A stretch of DNA of 33,795 nt from Bacteroidota bacterium (GTDB taxonomy: Bacteria; Bacteroidota; Bacteroidia; Chitinophagales; Chitinophagaceae): assembly GCA_023392575.1 (NCBI GenBank), contig JAEVYV010000346.1, positions 1 through 33,795 of the forward strand, given 5' to 3'. Numbering within the stretch: the stretch's first letter is position 1; each line of letters starts with the position of its first letter. The notes beneath the pieces are model-generated. The model was given only the letters and a program-made list of their open reading frames with translations. It had not been told where the DNA came from and did no database searches. This document shows, in pieces, positions 8,057-13,705 of this stretch. A program made the position numbers and the translations under genes.

Positions 8057-8449
8057 TTACTCGGTAGGGTCGCCTTTCTTCAATAACCTTAAAAGTTGAG
8101 CATTTTGTTTTCGAATCTGTTCTACTTCTTCCTTTAGCAGTTGAATGATTTCATCTTTTACTTTTAAAAGAGCTTCGCTATCATTATATAAATGGTTCAC
8201 ATAACCATTGCTTTTTTCAAAATGACAATGAGAATAAATAATTGAAAATCCGCTTGAAGGGTTTTCTGAGAGAAAAAGATGAGGTGGTGCTAAATATAAC
8301 TCCGAAAGTTTTATAGCTGTCTCCACATCCACTTTTTGAATGCCGGATTCAAGGTCCTTGTACTCTTGTTCCGAAATTGAAAGTACTTTTGAAACGTCTG
8401 ATACCTGCCAGTTTCGAAATTGCCTATAGGAGTATAAGGCCGAATTCAT
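8057..8449 (-). CDS. XRE-like HTH protein with coiled-coil tail
   Basis: 130 residues, laid out like the protein at 7655-8035: a degenerate N-terminal helix-turn-helix (YRQFRNWQVSDVSKVLSIS, EQEYKDLESGIQKVDVETA, IKLSELYLAPPHLFLSE), a middle segment, and a charged C-terminal helix (KDEIIQLLKEEVEQIRKQN) ending in LLRLLKKG. It is probably a diverged paralogue. It lies 26 bp downstream of another small regulator (8476-8757) in the same direction, so the two may be cotranscribed. DNA binding is likely; the target is unknown. Confidence 0.68.
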   Translation of the reverse strand: MNSALYSYRQFRNWQVSDVSKVLSISEQEYKDLESGIQKVDVETAIKLSELYLAPPHLFLSENPSSGFSIIYSHCHFEKSNGYVNHLYNDSEALLKVKDEIIQLLKEEVEQIRKQNAQLLRLLKKGDPTE

Positions 8450-8475
8450 TGCAGTTATTTCAAAATGAGAAAAAG

Positions 8476-8757
8476 CTAATCAAACCCTTTTGAAAAGAAT
8501 TCTTTAGGTGTCACTTCCAGGCCATCGATAATTTTTAGTAGCGTAGTCATTTGAATATCGTTAAAAGAGCCAGCCTCATACCTGCCCATTCCAACCCTCG
8601 AAATCTCTATGTCGTTTGCAAAACCCTCGTACGAGGTAAAACCCTTTGCTTTTCTTAATGACCTTATCCTTTCGCTCAATTGTAAAAAGAATAGATCATA
8701 GTCAAAATGGCCGAGGGTAGCTTTTTTCCTTTCCTTTTTCTTGACAGCTTTTGCCAT
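8476..8757 (-). CDS. XRE-family transcriptional regulator
   Basis: 93 residues. A basic N-terminal tail (AKAVKKKERKK) precedes a canonical Cro/CI helix-turn-helix: LSERIRSLRKAKGFTSYEGF, ANDIEISRVGMGRYEAGSFN, and LLKIIDGLEVTPKEFF. It is divergent from the ECF sigma factor gene, with 120-150 bp of very A/T-rich DNA rich in short inverted repeats between them, so it may control both. It is followed by the paralogue-like regulator at 8057-8449. Confidence 0.82.
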   Translation of the reverse strand: MAKAVKKKERKKATLGHFDYDLFFLQLSERIRSLRKAKGFTSYEGFANDIEISRVGMGRYEAGSFNDIQMTTLLKIIDGLEVTPKEFFSKGFD

Positions 8758-8810
8758 GCTGCAATTAACATTTCACGCATATTTTAAATAACGTCTTATA
8801 ATATGGCATA

Positions 8811-8854
8811 CTATAATGAGGGTATTATGTAATTTTTTTGTATTTTCATTATAG
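8811..8854. promoter_or_regulatory. inverted repeat in divergent promoter region
   Basis: Perfect 9-bp arms ctataatga (8811-8819) and tcattatag (8846-8854) flank a T-rich spacer between an XRE gene and the sigma-factor gene. Further partial copies (cttataata near 8795, gcttataac near 8855) surround it. It is a plausible operator for the divergent regulator. Confidence 0.4.
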
Positions 8855-8909
8855 CTTATAACACTGCTGTTCTACTAAAGTGAAGGCAAACCAACCTTAT
8901 ATAAACTCA

Positions 8910-9443
8910 ATGTGGCCAACCGAAGAAAGCTTCATCGCCTTCTATCGCAATCATTATGCTTCTTTCTGTTTTTTTGCCAATCGCTTTGTAAACGATTCAG
9001 TTACCGCAGAAGATATTGTAGGAGATGTAGCTCTTAAACTATGGGAGAAAAAAGATGAATTGAAAAACATCAGTGCTCTTAAATCGTATTTTTACACCTG
9101 CATACGCAATGCCTGCCTGGATTGGATACAAAGGGAAAAAAGAAACTCAGGTAAGGAAGCCGTTTATTTACAGCAGGCCAGCCTGGAGCAGCGGAATGCC
9201 CTGGAAAACTTGATCCATGCCGAGGTGCTGCAAAGGGTAGAAGAGGCCTTGCACAGCCTTCCACCTCAATGTCAAAAAATCTTCACCAAACTTTTCATAG
9301 AAGGCAAAACCCTTTCAGAAACGGCAGATGAAATGGACCTTTCGTTAAGCACTATTAAAAATCAACGCCAGAGGGGGATTAAATTATTGCGTAAACAGTT
9401 TTCTGGATTCATTGCCCTCATCTTTCCGCTATGCTTCCTGTAA
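8910..9443 (+). CDS. ECF-type RNA polymerase sigma factor (Bacteroidota style)
   Basis: About 177 residues from ATG 8910; a GTG at 8880 would add ten. Region 2 is seen as FIAFYRNHYASFCFFANRFV, VTAEDIVGDVALKLWEKK and SALKSYFYTCIRNACLDWIQ. Region 4 is the helix-turn-helix ALHSLPPQCQKIFTKLF, EGKTLSETADEMDLSLSTIK and NQRQRGIKLLRKQ. It resembles the expanded FecI-like sigma factors of Bacteroidota, but no FecR anti-sigma or SusC/D-type genes follow, so it is an orphan in this window. It ends with a short hydrophobic tail (FIALIFPLCFL), common in this subfamily. Confidence 0.88.
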   Translation: MWPTEESFIAFYRNHYASFCFFANRFVNDSVTAEDIVGDVALKLWEKKDELKNISALKSYFYTCIRNACLDWIQREKRNSGKEAVYLQQASLEQRNALENLIHAEVLQRVEEALHSLPPQCQKIFTKLFIEGKTLSETADEMDLSLSTIKNQRQRGIKLLRKQFSGFIALIFPLCFL

Positions 9444-9482
9444 AAGTTCCACTTAAGCAAGTTTAAAAAGCAGGTTTAACAA

Positions 9483-9538
9483 TAAGGTAGCAAAAAAGTT
9501 ACCTTAATACTTATAAATATAGTAACATAATAGTTACC
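9483..9538. promoter_or_regulatory. paired GTTACC-type operators before hicA
   Basis: Two inverted repeats built from one half-site: taaggta (9483-9489) with taccTTA (9500-9506), and gtaac (9522-9526) with gttac (9533-9537). They overlap the candidate promoter box at 9535-9542. HicB-type antitoxins with a DNA-binding domain repress their own promoter at such sites. Confidence 0.5.
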
Positions 9539-9542
9539 TTTG
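9535..9542 (+). promoter_or_regulatory. candidate -7 box TACCTTTG
   Basis: Matches the Bacteroidota sigma-A -7 consensus TAnnTTTG and lies about 50 bp before the HicA start codon. A clear -33 TTG is not obvious at the ideal spacing. It overlaps the operator, as expected for a repressed toxin-antitoxin promoter. Confidence 0.4.
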
Positions 9543-9590
9543 TGCCGGATCTTTGACATTGCGGTATTTCAAAAAAATAAAACGCACACT

Positions 9591-9776
9591 ATGACCAGCA
9601 CGGATTTAATCCGTCTTTTGAAGAAAACTGGATGGTATGAAGTTTCACAGAAGGGCAGCCATATCAAATTCGAGCATGCAACCAAAGCTGGACATGTTAT
9701 TGTGGCACACCATAAAGGAAAAGATATTCCCATCGGAACTTTAAAAGACATTAAGAAAAAGGCGGGGCTTGAATAG
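9591..9776 (+). CDS. hicA: HicA-type mRNA interferase toxin
   Basis: 61 residues from ATG 9591; an upstream in-frame TTG is not credible. The sequence has the compact dsRBD-like HicA fold: TDLIRLLKKTGWYEVSQKGS, then HIKFEHATKAGHVIVAHHKG and DIPIGTLKDIKKKAGL. The catalytic histidine is in the GSHIKF motif. HicA cleaves mRNA and is neutralised by the HicB-like protein encoded 82 bp downstream. The toxin gene comes first, the usual hicAB order. Operators and a promoter box precede it. Confidence 0.9.
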   Translation: MTSTDLIRLLKKTGWYEVSQKGSHIKFEHATKAGHVIVAHHKGKDIPIGTLKDIKKKAGLE

Positions 9777-9858
9777 GGCCCCTTGTCTTTGTCCGTGTCA
9801 AACTTGTTGCAATAATCCAAATCCATTGAAACCTCTAACTCTAAAAGCAAATCACAGT

Positions 9859-10293
9859 ATGAAAGGAACAAGCAACACACCCACAAAATCAAATCAACGA
9901 GGCAGTCCACAATTAATCGTCGAGAAAAAAGACGGCGAACTATGGGGCCGCGTCACGATCAAAGGGACTTTGATCTACGACTACAGTAATACTTTACAAT
10001 CATTAAAAAACAAATTAAAGGAGTTAATACTTGAATTTGAAAACAAGAAAGTAGATGACTTCGAAGTAAGTTATGATCTGACTTCTTTCTTTGAAAGTCA
10101 TTCGTATCTGAATATTACAGATATCGCGAAACGTGCTGAGATCAATCCGACATTGATGAGGCAATATGCCGCCGGAATTAAATTTCCCTCAGAAGACCGC
10201 GTAAAACAAATAGAACATGCAATTCGGGAAATTGGAAAAGAGCTTACGAAAGTAAAACTTCATAAGCCTGACGCTGCCTATGCAAACGCTTAG
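9859..10293 (+). CDS. hicB: HicB-like antitoxin with C-terminal HTH
   Basis: 144 residues from ATG 9859; the frame stays open upstream but that part has no family resemblance. The N-terminal half is a HicB-type partial RNase H fold (PQLIVEKKDGELWGRVTIKG, then TLIYDYSNTLQSLKNKLKEL). The C-terminal half is a helix-turn-helix: YLNITDIAKRAEINPTLMRQ, YAAGIKFPSEDRVKQIEHAI. It is expected to bind HicA and to repress the promoter through the paired half-sites at 9483-9538. The 82-bp gap from hicA is longer than usual. A strong terminator follows at 10346. Confidence 0.82.
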   Translation: MKGTSNTPTKSNQRGSPQLIVEKKDGELWGRVTIKGTLIYDYSNTLQSLKNKLKELILEFENKKVDDFEVSYDLTSFFESHSYLNITDIAKRAEINPTLMRQYAAGIKFPSEDRVKQIEHAIREIGKELTKVKLHKPDAAYANA

Positions 10294-10345
10294 GCGGAAT
10301 AATCTAAACCGTTTCGACTACCTATCACTACTAACAAAATGCTTT

Positions 10346-10373
10346 ATAAAGCCCCTCCCAGGAGGGGCTTTAT
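10346..10373 (+). terminator. intrinsic terminator after hicAB
   Basis: A 13-bp perfect inverted repeat, ataaagcccctcc and its complement, with a minimal loop, 53 bp after the antitoxin stop. The 3' arm ends in ctttat rather than a long U-tract, and the 5' arm is A-rich, so it could work from either side. Confidence 0.75.
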
Positions 10374-10516
10374 CGTTAATGGGCATTTAAATGCCAAAAC
10401 ACTATTACCATAATAGGATTCCAATTACAAAAACGGAGGCTTGCTGTCTGCAATGCCGATATGCAAATTATCCCTATATGCCGTTCAGCTTTTTTTAAGA
10501 TACTCCTTGTGTTTCT

Positions 10517-10594
10517 TCAGCGCAAGCACTCACGGCCGGTGATGTTCATAACGTCTTTCGGATAGCTGACGATACGGCTGGGTATTGGATTCAT
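10517..10594 (-). pseudogene. remnant of a small Bacteroidota DNA-binding protein
   Basis: From ATG 10594 the minus strand reads MNPIPSRIVSYPKDVMNITG then RECLR and stops after 25 codons. The YPKDVM-ITG pattern is the start of a common small Bacteroidota protein that continues with a basic helix. In a shifted frame just downstream (about 10490-10520) the sequence reads ALKKHKEYLKK and stops, like that basic helix. This suggests a frameshifted, truncated copy. The family assignment is from memory and the match is short. Confidence 0.4.
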
Positions 10595-10891
10595 GGTACC
10601 GTATTTTAGTATCGTATCCTTTCGTGTGTTTTGAAAGGCCTACTCTAATTTAACCAGCCGCCGAAGGCTAGACAATGGACAAAGCAGGAAAAATCTTTGG
10701 CAACCGGGCCAAAAAAATTAGTTAACCGGGCCACGCAAGGCTGAGGTTCTAAAGAAAAATAGCTGATAACTATATGCGGTAGTTGGTAAAATAAGTGAAG
10801 GCAGGAATTAAGAAAAGAAACTGTCCTGAGCTGCCAGCATCGGGACAGCATTTTGGTTATTTGACTTGTAAAGTCCATCCAAAAGCGGGGG

Positions 10892-10983
10892 TATTTGACG
10901 GGCCTTCGTTACAAACGACGGCCAACTCTTGAGAATTGCCGTTGGCCTACAAAAAGGGAACACTCCGGATAACAGAGTCGGGG
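10892..10983 (+). repeat. copy A of a dispersed ~90-bp repeat
   Basis: Starts TATTTGACGGG and ends near CGGATAACA; about 70 % identical by eye to 30113-30200 in the same orientation, with shared blocks GACGGCCAA, TCTTGA, TACAAAA and CGGATAACA. It contains an internal perfect inverted repeat GGCCAAC/GTTGGCC. It lies outside every gene, at the left edge of the Rhs region. Confidence 0.65.
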
Positions 10984-11175
10984 TTTGCTGTGTTGATTTT
11001 GTAGTCTGGTGCTGCCATACGAAAAAATTTTTGAGATTTCTTTTTCTGACTTATCAGTCACAAAACTAAAGCATTGGTCAGATACAAGCAAACATTATTT
11101 GTATTGTTTAGGACGCATCATTCACCTAATTTTGATTTTACGCTTATTTATCAGCCATTTTAAATACTTATCGTT

Positions 11176-11508
11176 ATGGATTTCGGGGATAATATGATGC
11201 TCATTCGCAAAAAGAAAGGACTGTCCCAAGCTGACCTGGGCAGAATGATTGGCACCAGCGGTGATGTCATTGGAAGATATGAAAGAGGCGATATAACACC
11301 TTCCATTGAGGTGGTTTCTAAAATTGCTGATGCGCTGGAAGTATCGGTAGATTACCTGATTGGCAAAACAAAAATGCAGCTCGATAAACAGACTTTAAAA
11401 CGCCTGGAAGATATCAGCACCCTGCCCGAAGAAAATAAAACCTTTGTCCTTAACCTGATTGATATGGCACTACGAGACTTTAAAGTAAAAAAAGCTCACG
11501 CCTCATAA
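11176..11508 (+). CDS. XRE-family regulator, paralogue of 17431-17766
   Basis: 110 residues. N-terminal Cro/CI helix-turn-helix (MMLIRKKKGLSQADLGRMIG, TSGDVIGRYERGDITPSIEV, VSKIADALEVSVDYLIGKT) followed by a helical tail (LKRLEDISTLPEENKTFVLN, LIDMALRDFKVKKA). The tail matches the second XRE protein of the window closely (LKRLNDIASFPDEDKKHIL), so the two are paralogues. It converges on the Rhs-tip/immunity pair across a bidirectional hairpin. Its own upstream region is long and non-coding. Confidence 0.85.
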   Translation: MDFGDNMMLIRKKKGLSQADLGRMIGTSGDVIGRYERGDITPSIEVVSKIADALEVSVDYLIGKTKMQLDKQTLKRLEDISTLPEENKTFVLNLIDMALRDFKVKKAHAS

Positions 11509-11543
11509 AGCACAAGAGCCTCTCACTGAGTGGCTCTTGTGCT
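11509..11543. terminator. bidirectional hairpin terminator between convergent genes
   Basis: Perfect 12-bp arms agcacaagagcc (11509-11520) and ggctcttgtgct (11532-11543); the 11-nt loop can extend the stem with ctc/gag. It lies across the 3' end of the small minus-strand gene and just after the XRE stop. T-rich DNA follows on the plus side (cttttttaaa). Confidence 0.75.
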
Positions 11544-11705
11544 ATCGGCTTTTTTAAAATGATAAGTACTATCGTTCATCCTAATGCTATCTGGTTCAAG
11601 CTTCCGAAAGTCCTCAAGTTCCCTCTTTTTGGTATTTACTGCCAACACTAGATATAAATAAATCATTCCTGCTATTACAATAACTGCTATAATAACCTTC
11701 TTCAT
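11523..11705 (-). CDS. small single-pass membrane protein, candidate immunity protein
   Basis: 60 residues: an N-terminal hydrophobic anchor (residues 4-23, VIIAVIVIAGMIYLYLVLAV) and a charged tail of about 35 residues (TKKRELEDFRKLEPDSIRMN). It begins 4 bp after the stop of the orphan Rhs tip, in the same transcript, which is where immunity genes of polymorphic toxins sit. Its N-in signal-anchor topology would place the tail in the periplasm. I do not recognise the family; the immunity role is inferred from position and size. Confidence 0.6.
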   Translation of the reverse strand: MKKVIIAVIVIAGMIYLYLVLAVNTKKRELEDFRKLEPDSIRMNDSTYHFKKADSTRATQ

Positions 11706-11709
11706 TGCT

Positions 11710-12618
11710 TTACATTTTGGGTTCTCTCCTGATTTGCTCTTGGATTTGTTTTATCTTATTATCCCAATATGCCTTCTGTTGCGCAGGCGTCATAGCTGCA
11801 ATTTTTACTTGTTGGTGTACTTGTTTAGGAGACATTCCTGTTGGTAAATTAAGCCCTGTATTTGTATTCAGCACCTTCATGGTATTCTGAGTACTATTGT
11901 TAGAATAAAGATTATACTTCTCTTTCCCACTTGCAAAATCCGTTTTTGACTGGGCAGCGTTTGCAGTGATAGTTTCGTCTTGCTTTTGCGTAGTGTTTAT
12001 AACTATCGGGTCAGACAGTTTAGTATTACCAAGTTTGTTATCCGCTAAGAAAGTAGTTATTTGGCTAACCGTTAATTGACCCTCAGGTAATCCTTTAAAA
12101 TTCTCCGAGTTTAGAGGTAGTAAAGTAACCTCTCCGGAACCGCTTCGCCCTGAGACTAAATCTGCACCTTTTTCATCTTGAGCTGCGCCCATTGAATAGA
12201 CAAACCAGTTTTGGTTTTTATCCTGAAACACAAGCACTTGATGACCTAACCCTAAGGCAGCACTGTTATTAATACCCAAAATAGCTGTATCGCCTAAAGG
12301 ATCACTATATCTAATCGGATTATTAAAACCAAAAGCATACAAACTTATAGAATCACTTGGCTTAGGATCAAGCTGCCAGAACCTACCTATTTGTGGGTCA
12401 AGGTTTCGGTAATGAGCATCGTACATGTTCAAATCAAAATCTGTGTTTTGCTCAATGCCGTTGAACTTCCTTTTATTTTCCACGCCTCCCGCCGCCCGTG
12501 AGCTGATCCCACTCATGGTGAGTCCAAAGGGATAATAGTAAGAACGCATTTTTCTGCGTTTACGGATTTTCACCCTGGTTCTTTCCCTAAAAACTATATC
12601 GTTTTTTGCAGCGGTCAT
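11710..12618 (-). CDS. orphan Rhs/YD-repeat C-terminal tip (displaced toxin module)
   Basis: About 302 residues from ATG 12618; a TTG at 12630 is also open. A short basic non-Rhs start is followed by the end of a Rhs core: YYYPFGLTMSGISSRAAGG, FNGIEQNTDFDLNMYDAHYR, DPQIGRFWQLDPKPSDSISL, YAFGFNNPIRYSDPLGD. No signal peptide, repeat region or shell is present, so it cannot be an ordinary full-length Rhs protein. The remaining ~195 residues are a variable tip: LGHQVLVFQDKNQNWFVYSM early and YNLYSNNSTQNTMKVLNTN later resemble permuted papain-like (NlpC/P60-type) domains, which normally have a Cys where this protein has Ser. A 60-aa membrane protein follows after 4 bp. Confidence 0.78.
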   Translation of the reverse strand: MTAAKNDIVFRERTRVKIRKRRKMRSYYYPFGLTMSGISSRAAGGVENKRKFNGIEQNTDFDLNMYDAHYRNLDPQIGRFWQLDPKPSDSISLYAFGFNNPIRYSDPLGDTAILGINNSAALGLGHQVLVFQDKNQNWFVYSMGAAQDEKGADLVSGRSGSGEVTLLPLNSENFKGLPEGQLTVSQITTFLADNKLGNTKLSDPIVINTTQKQDETITANAAQSKTDFASGKEKYNLYSNNSTQNTMKVLNTNTGLNLPTGMSPKQVHQQVKIAAMTPAQQKAYWDNKIKQIQEQIRREPKM

Positions 12619-12640
12619 TCTCCTGCACAAGATATAAAAA

Positions 12641-12667
12641 AGCTGCTGTTACTGGTCAACAGCAGCT
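12641..12667 (-). terminator. intrinsic terminator for the 50-aa gene
   Basis: Perfect 10-bp arms agctgctgtt/aacagcagct with a 7-nt loop; on the minus strand it is followed by a T-run (cttttttatatc). It lies just after the 50-aa minus-strand gene and before the orphan Rhs tip, so the tip needs its own promoter in the ~22 bp that follow, or readthrough. Confidence 0.75.
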
Positions 12668-12675
12668 CCTTTTCT

Positions 12676-12828
12676 TTACTTCTTCACCAATGGCAAACAA
12701 TCTTTCAAAAACTGCATGGCTTCTTCCATTCTGCCACTCATAATTAAACACACAATCACTGCTAAAATTGCGATGTACACCCACTCAATGGGTTTGATTT
12801 CTGCATAAGCTTTAAATTTTAATTTCAT
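12676..12828 (-). CDS. 50-residue membrane peptide
   Basis: ATG 12828 to TAA 12676 encodes MKLKFKAYAEIKPIEWVYIA, then ILAVIVCLIMSGRMEEAMQF and LKDCLPLVKK. There is a basic N-terminus, one membrane helix (about residues 15-31), and an amphipathic C-terminus. A good terminator follows 9 bp after the stop, which supports a real transcription unit. The family is not recognised. It lies between the recombinase-associated hairpins and the orphan Rhs tip. Confidence 0.5.
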   Translation of the reverse strand: MKLKFKAYAEIKPIEWVYIAILAVIVCLIMSGRMEEAMQFLKDCLPLVKK

Positions 12829-12851
12829 TAAAACGGTTTCTTTTTTTAAAT

Positions 12852-12872
12852 ACTGAACTGCTTCAGTTTTTT
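12852..12872 (+). terminator. small hairpin with T-run
   Basis: actgaa (12852-12857) and ttcagt (12862-12867) with a 4-nt loop, followed by ttttta on the plus strand. No plus-strand gene upstream is visible, so its role is unclear. Confidence 0.35.
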
Positions 12873-13017
12873 ATTATAGTGAAGCCAGGAACAAAAGTTT
12901 TCGCTTCTGCTACTGCTTCTCTATTATATATATCTGCGTTTTCAGCAAAAGCACCGTTTTCGCCACTTTTTTTAAAAATATTTCTTCAGGTGAAGGGTAA
13001 ACAATCCCGCAAAAAAT

Positions 13018-13137
13018 ATAAATGATTGCCAGCACGAACTACAACCTTAACGGATCTCACGGCAATCGTTTATGTTTTTTGTGGAAGCCAAAGCCGCCAC
13101 TGATGCAACTTCATTTATCAAGCTGACTGTGGCGGCT
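13018..13137. repeat. two inverted repeats at the far end of the hairpin field
   Basis: The first: ataaatgattgcc (13018-13030) pairs with ggcaatcgtttat (13061-13073) with one mismatch, around a 30-nt loop. The second: agccgccac (13092-13100) pairs perfectly with gtggcggct (13129-13137). No coding potential is evident between them. Confidence 0.55.
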
Positions 13138-13278
13138 GCGGCAGGCTACGACTGTTCGCTATCTGTAAGGATTGTTTGTGCTGTCGGGTTCTTCTTTCCG
13201 TGTTCCTTCTGTTCAAAAAATTTATTCTGTAGTTGATGGTTGTTCTGTCGCTGGGGTGCGGTGGCTTCCTGCACGGCT

Positions 13279-13339
13279 GCAACCAAAAGGCAAAAGCGCT
13301 GGCATGCCCAGCATGAGTGATGGCTTGCCTTTTTGGTGC
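13279..13339. repeat. imperfect hairpin with inner stem
   Basis: Arms at 13279-13297 and 13322-13339 (gcaaccaaaaggc... and ...gcctttttggtgc) pair with a few bulges. Inside, gctgg (13298-13302) pairs with ccagc (13308-13312). The inner gctggcatgc also occurs in the next hairpin, near 13392. Confidence 0.55.
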
Positions 13340-13351
13340 AATGCGGTGGTG

Positions 13352-13463
13352 GCTACTTAACATAAAGTGCCTATAGGATTTTTTGTGAAGGGCTGGCATG
13401 CTTGCATAAGCGTAGGCAAAAAATGCGAAGCGAACCTATAGGATCACTTTATGTTTAAGTAGC
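13352..13463. repeat. 112-bp imperfect palindrome
   Basis: The 26-bp left arm (13352-13377, gctacttaacataaagtg...) pairs with 13435-13463 with only three extra bases in the right arm; both contain cctatagg. The ~57-bp centre includes gctggcatgcttgc and is G/T-rich on the plus strand. Confidence 0.65.
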
Positions 13464-13466
13464 TTC

Positions 13467-13619
13467 AGGCAGGTTTTTTTGGCGTGGCTTTTTGCTTCGT
13501 GCGGTGGCTGCACTTGTTTGTTTTTTGCAAATACCTTTTTACCAACTACAGATTTCATTTGCAAAAAACAAAGTAGTGCAAGTGTGTTGGCTGCAAAAAC
13601 CATGACTAAAAAACTGCCT
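13467..13619. repeat. 150-bp nested imperfect palindrome
   Basis: The inner arms 13510-13532 and 13557-13579 pair over 23 bp with two mismatches, including a perfect 16-bp core (tttgttttttgcaaat). The outer arms 13467-13495 and 13593-13619 (aggcag...tttttgc and gcaaaaa...ctgcct) extend the fold. It ends about 90 bp from the 3' end of recombinase 2. Confidence 0.65.
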
Positions 13620-13705
13620 GCACCAACGCATAATGCTTGTGTGCTGTGGGTTCTGTGCGTCGGCTCAAGCCTAAGCCGTGCATGTGGGTGGGGTGGGATT
13701 TCGAT

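Larger units (their letters stand above)
10374..11175. other. 800-bp non-coding stretch with gene remnant and dispersed repeat
   Basis: No intact gene is visible. The stretch holds a truncated minus-strand remnant (10517-10594), a duplicated aaccgggcca (near 10702 and 10723), a ctgtcc/ggacag hairpin near 10824-10850, and the copy-A repeat at 10892-10983. Base composition is mixed. It looks like an insertion-prone junction at the left edge of the Rhs/recombinase region. Confidence 0.5.

Noticed and set aside
10892..10983. Copy A read as an integron attC site
   Set aside because: It has an internal stem and resembles a foldable site, but the R and L core boxes (RYYYAAC/GTTRRRY) are not present in proper positions and no integron integrase is nearby.
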